Assembly: GCA_019638575.1 (NCBI GenBank)
Contig: JAHBTN010000018.1
Location: 1 to 64,000, forward strand
DNA: 64,000 bases
Source of the DNA: Ferruginibacter sp.
GTDB lineage: Bacteria > Bacteroidota > Bacteroidia > Chitinophagales > Chitinophagaceae
Direction of reading: 5' to 3'
The notes under the pieces: model-generated
Seen by the model: only the letters and a program-made list of their open reading frames with translations
Databases searched by the model: none
Told to the model about the DNA's origin: nothing
Position numbers and translations under genes: made by a program
In this document: positions 17,800 through 26,389 of the stretch, piece by piece
Layout: every line of letters starts with the position of its first letter
Numbering within the stretch: the first letter of the stretch is position 1

Positions 17800-18237
17800 A
17801 TGGCACTTATCAATCCTTACATCAATTTTAATGGAAATGCCGAAGAAGCATTTAATTTTTACAAATCGGTATTTGGCGGCGAGTTTGCAACCATTGTCCG
17901 TTTCAAAGAATTTGAAAGCCCCCAATTTAAAGTTTCGGATGCAGAAGCAAACAAGATTATGCACATTGCATTCCCTATCGGCGCCAATATTTTAATGGGT
18001 AGCGATGTACCCGAGTTCATGGGCCGGGTGAATGAAAATGAAAACAGGTCAAAAATTTCCATCAGCGCCGAAAGCAAAGAAGAAGCTGACAGGTTATTTA
18101 ACGGGCTTTCAGCAGGTGGCGCCGTTGAAATGCCCATTGGCGATAGCCCCTGGGGTTCTTACTTCGGCATGTTCAGGGATAAATTTGGAATAGAATGGAT
18201 GGTGGATTACGATGAAAGATACAAGGGCAAAGCGTAA
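17800..18237 (+). CDS. VOC-family protein (PhnB-like)
   Basis: 145 residues, VOC (glyoxalase/bleomycin resistance) superfamily of the PhnB/3-dmu-9_3-mt type. It starts ALINPYINFNGNAEEAFNFYKSVF and ends with SPWGSYFGMFRDKFGIEWMV, both hallmark segments of that group. No reaction can be assigned; such proteins bind small hydrophobic or metal-bound ligands. It is the last gene of the ArsR operon, 31 nt after the small protein. The following 306 bp contain no clear terminator. Confidence 0.85.
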   Translation: MALINPYINFNGNAEEAFNFYKSVFGGEFATIVRFKEFESPQFKVSDAEANKIMHIAFPIGANILMGSDVPEFMGRVNENENRSKISISAESKEEADRLFNGLSAGGAVEMPIGDSPWGSYFGMFRDKFGIEWMVDYDERYKGKA

Positions 18238-18543
18238 TTACTGTCAACAAATATTTTAATCAGGCAAATACATCAGTGTTTTTTTTGTTTATTGGCATTT
18301 TGTAAAACTTTCTCTAGCAAACAAAATGTGTATCAATACTATTTGTATTTCCGGTAAAAAATAAAGATTTTAAACCGCAAATTCTGTTGCAGTTAAAATA
18401 GGAATACCCGTTTTTATATTTACTTTGAGTTGAGATTTTTATCATCTATCAAAATAGATTTGTAAATGATAACAATAATAGTATAAACTGGTAACCTTCA
18501 GTAAAGGTATCTACCTGTCAATCTAAACATCAACTTTGAAAAT
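18238..18543. other. 306-bp intergenic region
   Basis: It lies between the VOC gene and the TPR lipoprotein gene. There is a perfect 8-bp inverted repeat, CATTTTGT at 18296-18303 with ACAAAATG at 18321-18328, but no T-run after it. No clean promoter consensus or ORF is visible. It presumably holds the end of the operon and the promoter of the next gene. Confidence 0.45.
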
Positions 18544-20238
18544 ATGAAACAATCTAAACGTTTTTTCAGCCTGTTGATTTATTTAGTTTTCACAATAGCA
18601 GAACTTTCCTGCAATAACAATCAATCAGCACCTTCGCACGCAATCATTAATCAGTTACAGCTTAAAAGAGGTAATGTAATAACCTGTAGCCCCACGGCAG
18701 CTCAATTCGGTTTGGTGAATTTTGATGTTACAGGAAATGCTGTTGTAAAAAAAGATTTTAACCTTGCTCTTGAGCTTTTACATTCGTTTGAATATGATGA
18801 AAGCGAAAAAGTTTTTGCAAAAATTATTGATGAATCGCCTGCTTGTGCAATGGCATTTTGGGGTATTGCCATGTGTAATTTTCATGCATTGTGGACACCC
18901 CCAACGGAAGCTGAATTGAAGAAAGGAGCACAAGCTATTGACATAGCCAAATCAATAAAAAAGAAATCAGCTAAAGAATCGGCTTATATAAATGCACTTG
19001 GTTTGTTTTATAAAGACTGGAATAAAACCAACCATCATACACGATGTGTGAATTTTGAGAATGCCATGGAAAAGTTACAACTGGATTTCCCGGAGGATAA
19101 GGAAGCTGCAATTTTTTATGCCTTATCATTAGTTGCTGCAGCAGATGTAAAAGACAAATCATATACAAAGCAAAAAAAAGCAGGCGACATATTAGCATCG
19201 TTGTATAAAACAGAACCCAATCACCCAGGCATAATTCATTATATTATTCATACGTATGATTATCCCGAATTAGCAGCCCTGGCATTGCCTGCTGCAGAAA
19301 GATATGCCGATGTGGCTCCTTCGTCGGCTCATGCACTGCACATGCCATCGCATATTTTTACAAGATTAGGGTTATGGGATAAATGTATCCAAACCAATTT
19401 AAGATCAGTTGAAGCTGCAAGATGTTATGCAGAATCTTCGGGCAACCCGGGGCATTGGGATGAAGAGCTACATGGCCTGGATTATCTTGTGTACGCTTAT
19501 TTACAAAAAGGCGAAAATGCAATGGCCCAAAAACAAATTGACTATTTAAATTCATTTAAAACAATTTCACCGGTTAATTTTAAAGTTGCTTATGCTCTTG
19601 CTGCTATTCCCTGTCGTTATGTGCTTGAAAATAAAAATTGGAAAGATGCTGCTAATTTGGAATCACATTCTGTAAAAATAAACTGGGGCGATTATCCCTG
19701 GCAGGAATCCATCATCCATTTTACCCGTTTATTAGGCGCCGTACATACTGATAATTTACAAGCAGCAAAACTAGAACTGGACAAACTTAAAAACCTGTAT
19801 GGCAAGTTGCAAAAACAAAAAGATATTTATAAAGCAACAGAAGTAACCGTACAGATAAATACAGGAGCGGCATGGATACAATTTGCAGAAGGCGATAAAA
19901 CAGGCGCCATTAAATTAATGAAACTGGCTGCTGATATGGAAGACAGTACCGGCAAGCATCCTGTAACTCCGGGTGAGGTATTGCCGGCAAGGGAATTGTT
20001 AGGGGATATGTTTTTTCAAATGAAAGATTATCAAAACGCTTTTAAAACTTATGAAGATGTGTTGAAGAAAAGCCCTAACCGGTTTAATAGTTTATATGGG
20101 GCAGGAAAATGTGCAGAAAAAATGCAAGACAAAGTGAAATCGATTTACTATTACAAACAATTAGCTGCTAATACAGATTCAAAAAATACCGGAAGAAAAG
20201 AACTGATTGAAACCCTGGGATTTTTGGCAAAGAATTAA
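18544..20238 (+). CDS. TPR-repeat lipoprotein
   Basis: 564 residues. The signal region MKQSKRFFSLLIYLVFTIAELSC ends in a lipobox-like ELSC, so it is probably an envelope lipoprotein. The rest is alpha-helical with tetratricopeptide-like repeats, for example ALELLHSFEYDESEKVFAKI (about 77), PACAMAFWGIAMCNFHA (about 100) and the canonical MKDYQNAFKTYEDVLKKSPN (about 500). A HALHMPSHIFTRLGLWD segment near residue 265 is a conserved signature of this TPR family in Bacteroidota. Function unknown; TPR domains usually mediate protein contacts. The DUF1801 gene follows after 45 nt. Confidence 0.8.
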   Translation: MKQSKRFFSLLIYLVFTIAELSCNNNQSAPSHAIINQLQLKRGNVITCSPTAAQFGLVNFDVTGNAVVKKDFNLALELLHSFEYDESEKVFAKIIDESPACAMAFWGIAMCNFHALWTPPTEAELKKGAQAIDIAKSIKKKSAKESAYINALGLFYKDWNKTNHHTRCVNFENAMEKLQLDFPEDKEAAIFYALSLVAAADVKDKSYTKQKKAGDILASLYKTEPNHPGIIHYIIHTYDYPELAALALPAAERYADVAPSSAHALHMPSHIFTRLGLWDKCIQTNLRSVEAARCYAESSGNPGHWDEELHGLDYLVYAYLQKGENAMAQKQIDYLNSFKTISPVNFKVAYALAAIPCRYVLENKNWKDAANLESHSVKINWGDYPWQESIIHFTRLLGAVHTDNLQAAKLELDKLKNLYGKLQKQKDIYKATEVTVQINTGAAWIQFAEGDKTGAIKLMKLAADMEDSTGKHPVTPGEVLPARELLGDMFFQMKDYQNAFKTYEDVLKKSPNRFNSLYGAGKCAEKMQDKVKSIYYYKQLAANTDSKNTGRKELIETLGFLAKN

Positions 20239-20283
20239 ACAATGCAGTTTCGTTGATTTTTATCTCTAAAAACAATTTTCTTT

Positions 20284-20706
20284 ATGACAATCAAAGAACA
20301 AATAAAACAATATATTTCTGCACAGCAGCAAACCAAAGGCAACGATTTGCAAACATTGCACAATCATATCTTGCAAGCTAAACCAACCTGCAAACTTTGG
20401 TTCCTTGATGGTAAAGACGAAAAAGGCAAAGTGGTTTCCAATCCTAATATTGGTTATGGTTGTATTAATATAAAATACAAGGATGGTTCTACAAGAGAGT
20501 TTTATCAAATTGGGTTGAGTGCAAATACAACCGGCATTTCGGTTTATATCATGGGCATTGCCGATAAAGCTTACCTGTTAAATAATTATGGTAAAAAAAT
20601 AGGCAAGGCAAGTGTAACCGGATATTGTATCAAATTCAAAACGCTGAAAGATATCAATATGGATGTGCTTGCATCGGCTATTAAATTTGGATTTGAAAAC
20701 AAATGA
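20284..20706 (+). CDS. DUF1801 domain protein
   Basis: 140 residues, no signal peptide, cytosolic. The segment KLWFLDGKDEKGKVVSNPN, then IGYGCINIKYKDGSTREFYQ and ASVTGYCIKFKTLKDINMD, are the conserved core of DUF1801 (YdhG-like) proteins. These are small mixed alpha/beta proteins of unknown biochemical role. It may share a transcript with the TPR lipoprotein 45 nt upstream and converges on the membrane-protein gene 22 bp downstream. I cannot name a ligand. Confidence 0.78.
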   Translation: MTIKEQIKQYISAQQQTKGNDLQTLHNHILQAKPTCKLWFLDGKDEKGKVVSNPNIGYGCINIKYKDGSTREFYQIGLSANTTGISVYIMGIADKAYLLNNYGKKIGKASVTGYCIKFKTLKDINMDVLASAIKFGFENK

Positions 20707-20728
20707 TGATTGATTGAAAGTTTTTCAA

Positions 20729-21541
20729 TTATTCCGGTTTTTTATCTGCCATAAAATCAAACATGTCTTCATTTATTTCATCCGGTTCATCGCAATGGGT
20801 AATTTGTGCAAAGGCGCTGTAGGTAGAGCCTATCATCAAAGGTAAACTAAACAGCAAACCAATACCGCAGGGTATGGCGCTGATAAAGATGATAAGGCCC
20901 ATCAATAAGAAATAACCAATAAGCGGCAGCAGGTTACGGCCGGCTATTTTGCGAGACATTTCCATTGCCGGCCAGGCCTGCATCTTATAAATAACAATGA
21001 AATGGTTTTTAAAAACCCATATCACTGAAATGAACAGTATAAAAACCATCAGCAATAAAAAAAGCACTGCCGATTCGGGTGTAAACAATTGCATTGCCAA
21101 TGCCCTCAATTCATCCTGGTTATTAAGTGCGCCGGCGCCCTGTGCCGATTCAAAAAATTTTACGATGATGTCAAGATAATTTAACAGGAACAGTACAGAG
21201 AGAATAACAATTACTGCAAACTGTATACATGCGCTGATAGCAATGGGCCCCAGGAAATTAAAACCTTTGAACATGTCTCCCAAATCGGCCCAGCCCAAAC
21301 CTTTTGATATGCGCCAGGTAACATAAATGGCGCCGGCCATCAGGCAGGGCGACAATATCACCTGGTTGGCTATGCCTCCAACAAACGGAATCAATCCTGC
21401 TGCAAAACTTATTACCACCGATACTATACCACCTAAAATATAATAGCCCAAATGTTTTGAAACCAATGCCCATCCATCAGATAATGCCCTGCCTATAGAG
21501 AAAGTTGATTTATCGGTACTGAGTTCTGCTAATGTCTTCAT
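20729..21541 (-). CDS. polytopic inner-membrane protein of unknown function
   Basis: 270 residues with about five or six hydrophobic segments: near 33-55 (YYILGGIVSVVISFAAGLIP), 63-75, 98-125, 160-180 and 207-240, the last being LIGYFLLMGLIIFISAIPCG. The N-terminus STFSIGRALSDGWALVSKHLG and overall layout resemble uncharacterised DUF975/BPSS1780-like membrane proteins, but I cannot assign a family with confidence. The C-terminal tail is acidic (DEPDEINEDMFDFMADK) and probably cytoplasmic. It is a single gene, divergent from the lipoprotein cluster at 21690. Confidence 0.65.
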   Translation of the reverse strand: MKTLAELSTDKSTFSIGRALSDGWALVSKHLGYYILGGIVSVVISFAAGLIPFVGGIANQVILSPCLMAGAIYVTWRISKGLGWADLGDMFKGFNFLGPIAISACIQFAVIVILSVLFLLNYLDIIVKFFESAQGAGALNNQDELRALAMQLFTPESAVLFLLLMVFILFISVIWVFKNHFIVIYKMQAWPAMEMSRKIAGRNLLPLIGYFLLMGLIIFISAIPCGIGLLFSLPLMIGSTYSAFAQITHCDEPDEINEDMFDFMADKKPE

Positions 21542-21689
21542 CTTTTATTTTTTTTAAAACTAATATTTTTAATGCATTATCATGCAATCAAGTTATCATG
21601 TAAATACAAGATTTTATTAACAATAATTAATCAAACATAAAACAAAGATTGAATACATTTAATATGTAGATTTGCTCTAATTTGCAACT

Positions 21690-22358
21690 ATGAAGACGTA
21701 CACTTACATTATTTTATTTTCGTGCCTGTTACTTTTTCAAAGCTGTTTTGAAATTGTTGAAACGGTTTTTCTGAATACCGACGGATCAGGAAATTTTCAA
21801 TTGGTGTTGAACCTTAGCAAAAGCAAAACAAAGCTCAACTCCATTATTAAAATGAAAACAATAAACGGGCACGATGTTCCCTCAAAGGAAGAAATAAAGG
21901 AAAAGATTGCAAGTATTGAAAAAACGGCAGCTAAAACTCCAGGTATCAGTAATGTAAAAGCCACGGTTGATTTTAATAATTATATTGCCACCATCAATTT
22001 TAATTTTACACAGGTTAACCGTATTAACGATGTAGTTAAGAATGTATATATAAAAGAAGGAGGCAAAGGTAAAGTGCCGGAAAAAATTTACGATTATACA
22101 CCCGGCAGTAAAACTTTTAAAAGAATGAATCCATATTCGTTTAAAGATGAATATAAAAAACTGAGTAATGCCGATAAAGAGATATTTACCACTGCCAATT
22201 ATACTGCTATCTTTAAATTTGAAGCTTCTGTTACCGGTGCTTCAAACAAGGATACAAAAATAGCGCCCAGTAAAAAAGCAACTATGCTTAAACTGAATGC
22301 ACTTGATGTAGCTACAGAAAAAAAATCTATTGAAAATAAAATAACCTTAACTAACTAA
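21690..22358 (+). CDS. small envelope lipoprotein, first gene of a three-gene cluster
   Basis: 222 residues. The N-terminus MKTYTYIILFSCLLLFQSC is a lipoprotein signal with Cys19. The mature part starts FEIVETVFLNTDGSGNFQLVLNLS and continues as a beta-rich domain to the end. I do not recognise a function; it resembles uncharacterised Bacteroidota lipoproteins with a LolA-like beta fold. A possible -7 element TAGATTTG lies at 21667-21674, 16 nt before the start. It is followed after 5 nt by the 634-residue secreted protein and then directly by its paralogue, so the three are likely to work together in the envelope. Confidence 0.7.
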   Translation: MKTYTYIILFSCLLLFQSCFEIVETVFLNTDGSGNFQLVLNLSKSKTKLNSIIKMKTINGHDVPSKEEIKEKIASIEKTAAKTPGISNVKATVDFNNYIATINFNFTQVNRINDVVKNVYIKEGGKGKVPEKIYDYTPGSKTFKRMNPYSFKDEYKKLSNADKEIFTTANYTAIFKFEASVTGASNKDTKIAPSKKATMLKLNALDVATEKKSIENKITLTN

Positions 22359-22363
22359 CATTT

Positions 22364-24268
22364 ATGAAAACATTCATTACTGCTCTTGTGTGCTGTTTTA
22401 CTTTTAATACAGTAAGCCTGGCGCAAAATAACCTGTCATTGGTACCGGCATCTGCCTCTTTTGTGATTAAATATGCCGGAGAAAATTTCACCAAAAATAT
22501 TTCAATAAAAAAAATTGACAGTTATAATTTTATTAAAGAAGATTTTTTTAAGAAACTACATCTTGATAAGCGCTCTTCATTAAAAAACACCGGTATCAAT
22601 TTTGAGCAGGATAGTTATCAATACGTTACTATACAAGATACCTGTATCAACATTGTATCGTTGCTGAACATTAATAACCAGGCACAGTTTCTAAAACTAA
22701 TAAAAGAAAATTACAGCGATGCTTCCGAACCGGTAAATAAAAACGGGTTTAGTTACATCCCGGTATCAAACACAACCTTTATTGGATGGAACAGCAATAT
22801 GGCCGTTATAGTTAACAGTACTTACCAAAACCGTAAATATTATTATGATGACAATTATGGTTCGGATACTGGCCTTGTAGAAATAAAAGTAGATACTGCA
22901 ATTACAATGGAGCCCGACACAACGCTTACTGAAGAAGAAAAAGAAGCCAAAGAACAGGAAGAACAACGCATTCGGGATAGTATTTATAATTATAAATGGG
23001 ATTTGTGGCAACAACAACAGGATATGATTGCAAAAAAACAGCAACAAGCAACCGCCGAAGCAATTATGCAAAATACTTTTACTGGTTCTATTAAATCTAT
23101 TGCCAACGAAGCAGGCTATCAAAAGATAGTTGAACCGGCGGCACATGTAAGCGCCTGGTTTAATACCGAAAGCATCTTTAACCAATACATGAATTATTTT
23201 AACAGGGGCACTTATGGTGTTGTAAGCAGCATTACAACACCGCATTATAGCAAGCCCGATGGCTTTAACTCGGCAGTGAACGTTTATTTTGATAAAGACA
23301 AACTGAGGATGGAGCAAAAAACTTTTTCGGCTAATGATAGCCTAAATAAACTTTCGCTGGCAGTAATGAACAATAAGCAAAGTAACGGCCTCATCAAATT
23401 TGTAAACCCGGGAAATATCGGTTACCTGTCTATGAGCATTAATACCGAAGCAATGGCTAATTATTATTATCCTCTACTTAAAAGTTATTTGGGTAATACA
23501 TCGTATATGAACGATTATGCCGACCTTATTGATGTGTACATAGACCTGTTGCAGATTATGATTGATGAAAAAGGTATTGCAGAACTACTGCCGGGCAACT
23601 ATATGTTTGTAATGCATGATATGAAAGCAAGGATGGTTGATTACACCGATTATGAATACGATGAAGAATACAACCGTAAAGAAGTTAGAAAAACGAAGAA
23701 GGAACTATCGCCCGATTTTACATTTGCTTTTGAAACCAACAGGAGCGATTTTTTAGAAAGAGTGGCACATTTGCCATTGAAGTATGCCGAGAAAGAGCAT
23801 TTTGATTATAAACAGAAAGACGGCTATTATGTTCTTACTTTTGATACTGGTAAATATCCTATCAACAGTTTGTATTTTATGGTTAAAGATGGCAAAGCGA
23901 TTATCACTACCTCGAAAAATATTGTTGATATGGTGAAAAACAATACCGGTTTTACAACCGATGATGAAACAAAAAAAGAGATACTTGATAATAATTACTC
24001 GTTGCAGTTAAACAGCACAAAACTTATCGAAAAATTGCAAACACAATTTAATACAGATGTAAACAAGAAAGTAAGCGATTACCTGAAACAAAACCTGGGC
24101 GATGTGAAAATGGAAAGCCGTATTAAAGACGGGATGATACAAGGTACTGCCACCATGAATATTAAAGGTAAGCACAGCAATAGCCTTGAGTTTTTCTTCA
24201 ACATTATTGATGGTGTGAATTCCATCGTTGAAAAAGACCGCCAGGACAAAGAAAAAAAAATGAATTAA
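22364..24268 (+). CDS. large secreted envelope protein, paralogue of the next gene
   Basis: 634 residues with a signal peptide (MKTFITALVCCFTFNTVSLAQ). The mature start NLSLVPASASFVIKYAGENF recalls the DUF4836 group of Bacteroidota surface proteins (tentative). Residues about 185-240 are highly charged and glutamine-rich (LTEEEKEAKEQEEQRIRD), probably a coiled coil. A segment near 428 (YTDYEYDEEYNRKEVRKT, then SPDFTFAFETNRSDFLERV) has a clear counterpart in the next gene's product. The tail is lysine-rich (EKDRQDKEKKMN). No catalytic motif was seen. The stop codon directly abuts the next ATG. Confidence 0.7.
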   Translation: MKTFITALVCCFTFNTVSLAQNNLSLVPASASFVIKYAGENFTKNISIKKIDSYNFIKEDFFKKLHLDKRSSLKNTGINFEQDSYQYVTIQDTCINIVSLLNINNQAQFLKLIKENYSDASEPVNKNGFSYIPVSNTTFIGWNSNMAVIVNSTYQNRKYYYDDNYGSDTGLVEIKVDTAITMEPDTTLTEEEKEAKEQEEQRIRDSIYNYKWDLWQQQQDMIAKKQQQATAEAIMQNTFTGSIKSIANEAGYQKIVEPAAHVSAWFNTESIFNQYMNYFNRGTYGVVSSITTPHYSKPDGFNSAVNVYFDKDKLRMEQKTFSANDSLNKLSLAVMNNKQSNGLIKFVNPGNIGYLSMSINTEAMANYYYPLLKSYLGNTSYMNDYADLIDVYIDLLQIMIDEKGIAELLPGNYMFVMHDMKARMVDYTDYEYDEEYNRKEVRKTKKELSPDFTFAFETNRSDFLERVAHLPLKYAEKEHFDYKQKDGYYVLTFDTGKYPINSLYFMVKDGKAIITTSKNIVDMVKNNTGFTTDDETKKEILDNNYSLQLNSTKLIEKLQTQFNTDVNKKVSDYLKQNLGDVKMESRIKDGMIQGTATMNIKGKHSNSLEFFFNIIDGVNSIVEKDRQDKEKKMN

Positions 24269-25618
24269 ATGAGTAAGAAAAAATGGGGGCTGCTTCTGTT
24301 AGCAGCCCTTTTGCTTTTTGGATATGTAAAACTGTTTTATAAAACATATAGCCATAAAGCCGTGCCTTTTAGCGCCGATTATGTGGTGGCTGCCGATGTG
24401 AAAAGAATTACCAATACCATGATATGGAATTATATAACCACACCGGCATTGTGGAAAAATTTCAGCCTGTCGAAGAAAAAAACTAAAGAGATAAGCTGGG
24501 ATGATATGGTGAAGCTGCCCGATTATATCCTGGCATTTCATGTACACAACCAACCGGCATCTATATGGTATGCTTTATTTGATATAAAAGACAAAGCCGA
24601 CTTTGAAAACGGGATGCGGCAATTTCAATTTGAAAAATTGAACAGCCATGAATATGTAAACAAAACAAACAGTATTTATATTTTTGTTCAGGATGAAAAA
24701 CTGTTGGTTGCAACAGCTTCTGCCGAAAAGAAAAACGAAGTGAATGCAACAGCTAACGAACTGTTTACCAAAAAAGCATACATGCCCGAAGCAAGCCTGA
24801 AAAAAGCCATACAGGCTAAAAGCCACCTTGCTGCTTATTTAAGCCCCGGCGGAGTTTTACAAAAAGAAACGGTGGTTACGGCAAATTTTAATAAGGATAA
24901 ATTTGAAATAAACGGAAACCTTGAACCCGCCGCCCAATACAATTTTGCAGATTATAATTTTAAGTTTGCTTCCGGTTCATTATGTACTGTAGCCTTTACG
25001 CAACCACCTGCAAAATTTTGGAACCTAGTAGATGCAGCAGGTAAAGAAAAAATTTCTACAGCATTAAATTTTAATATTGATTCGCTGATGCAACCGGGCA
25101 ACAGCCGCTATAGCATTAACATTAATGAAATAAAGACCAGGGTTGATAGCGCTGTAACATATACTTACGATGATGAATTTAACAAGGTGGAAAAAACAAC
25201 AGTAAATAATGTACAGGAACCTTCATTTGATTTTATAATTACAGGTAACCGTGCACAAGCTTTTAATGCATACCTTCAGCATGCCGGTAAGCTTGAAGCC
25301 ACAAGTGCAGGAAACCTTTTTTTACCCATGCCCTTTGTAAAGGCATATTGTATTGACAACAACAACCGGGTAAATATTACATCGGCCAATTACAGTGAAA
25401 TAGCAACTGATAAAACTACCAAAGCGATTTTCTTTTTAAATATGGTTATTTCAAAAATTCCGCAAAACCTTTTAAACTACCTGCCTGAGCAGCTAAAAAA
25501 AATCATCATAACACTTGATACAATGAATATTTCTTTTATTAAAAAAGAAAAACTGGTGTTGCTGAATATGGTGGTTCAAAAAAAGAAAAACGAATTTCCT
25601 CTTTTCATGTATCAATAA
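24269..25618 (+). CDS. membrane-anchored envelope protein, paralogue of the preceding gene
   Basis: 449 residues. One N-terminal hydrophobic segment (KKWGLLLLAALLLFGYVKLF) with no clear cleavage site suggests a signal anchor with the rest outside the cytoplasm. Near residue 298, YTYDDEFNKVEKTT followed by PSFDFIITGNRAQAFNAYL aligns with YEYDEEYNRKEVRK and SPDFTFAFETNRSDFLE of the 634-residue protein, showing common descent. The early segment NSIYIFVQDEKLLVATA also resembles part of its neighbour. There is zero spacing to the upstream gene (TAA then ATG), so translation is probably coupled. Function unknown. Confidence 0.7.
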   Translation: MSKKKWGLLLLAALLLFGYVKLFYKTYSHKAVPFSADYVVAADVKRITNTMIWNYITTPALWKNFSLSKKKTKEISWDDMVKLPDYILAFHVHNQPASIWYALFDIKDKADFENGMRQFQFEKLNSHEYVNKTNSIYIFVQDEKLLVATASAEKKNEVNATANELFTKKAYMPEASLKKAIQAKSHLAAYLSPGGVLQKETVVTANFNKDKFEINGNLEPAAQYNFADYNFKFASGSLCTVAFTQPPAKFWNLVDAAGKEKISTALNFNIDSLMQPGNSRYSININEIKTRVDSAVTYTYDDEFNKVEKTTVNNVQEPSFDFIITGNRAQAFNAYLQHAGKLEATSAGNLFLPMPFVKAYCIDNNNRVNITSANYSEIATDKTTKAIFFLNMVISKIPQNLLNYLPEQLKKIIITLDTMNISFIKKEKLVLLNMVVQKKKNEFPLFMYQ

Positions 25619-25904
25619 ATTTTGTACATAGTAAAGCATTATAGCTGCTTAATATTGTGTTGGTTATCATAAGCACATAGCGCTTAAACCTTTTACTGGC
25701 AAGGATTTGCTGTTTTAATGTAAAGTTTGGGTATTTGTTTTTGGTGCTGAGGTTGGTTTCGGGAATGTGCAGGTTGTTTTTAATTTTACATCATCAGGAA
25801 CAAACAATTTATTTACCTGCTCTTTTTTTAACTTTTAAATGCTGTATGTAAAGTTTAATGATTGCTTTTGTGTGGATTTTTTATTAACTATTAAATTAAA
25901 CTTT

Positions 25905-26303
25905 ATGAAACAGGTTAAAACATTTTTAGCAGTAGTAATTTTTTCAATTTTTTCTTTCACACAGGAGGCAGTAGCCAATACTGTAGAAAATACAAATACA
26001 TTACCAGTAGAACTAACCATTGCAGGTACTTTTAAAAGCCAGCCATTGGTACAACTGAACTTTACAGCTAATGAACAAGACAATGTATTTAAGATATTGA
26101 TAACTGATGAAGCCGGTGTAGAACTGTATAACAGCGAAGTAAAAGGCACTGTTTTTTCAAAACAGTTTTTATTAGATACAGATGATTTGGGAGATGCTGT
26201 TTTGTATTTTGAGATTACAGGTAAAAAATCGGGAAATAAAACTGTGTATAAACTAAACAGGCAGCAACAAGTAACTCAAAAGTTGAACGTTGTAAAATTA
26301 TAA
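25905..26303 (+). CDS. small secreted protein, hypothetical
   Basis: 132 residues from the ATG at 25905. The open frame extends 66 nt further up, but only this start gives a signal peptide (MKQVKTFLAVVIFSIFSFTQEAVA). The mature domain is about 110 residues of beta strands (LTIAGTFKSQPLVQLNFTA, FKILITDEAGVELYNSEV), resembling an immunoglobulin-like or T9SS-tail-like beta-sandwich, but it lacks the PNP motif of a true T9SS sorting domain. Many Bacteroidota carry such small single-domain secreted proteins; none that I know has a defined role. It ends at a strong bidirectional terminator. Confidence 0.65.
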   Translation: MKQVKTFLAVVIFSIFSFTQEAVANTVENTNTLPVELTIAGTFKSQPLVQLNFTANEQDNVFKILITDEAGVELYNSEVKGTVFSKQFLLDTDDLGDAVLYFEITGKKSGNKTVYKLNRQQQVTQKLNVVKL

Positions 26304-26337
26304 CTGTAAACTTTCAATTGTATCAAATATACCCTAT

Positions 26338-26378
26338 AAAAAAGGCTGCCCTGTAAATGAGCAGCCTTTATTTTTTTT
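26338..26378. terminator. bidirectional rho-independent terminator
   Basis: AAAGGCTGC (26341-26349) pairs with GCAGCCTTT (26361-26369). There are eight T on the plus side and A-rich sequence before the stem that gives a T-run on the minus strand. It serves both the small secreted gene and the convergent glutamate dehydrogenase gene. Confidence 0.92.
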
Positions 26379-26389
26379 GTTAGATTTTT

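Noticed and set aside
18296..18328. Terminator after the VOC gene
   Set aside because: The 8-bp inverted repeat has a 17-nt loop, is AT-rich and has no T-tract after it.
22766..23317. 183-codon minus-strand ORF opposite the 634-residue envelope gene
   Set aside because: Antisense shadow; rich in Ile/Phe/Cys as expected from the complement of Lys/Asn/Glu codons, and its neighbours on that strand are empty.
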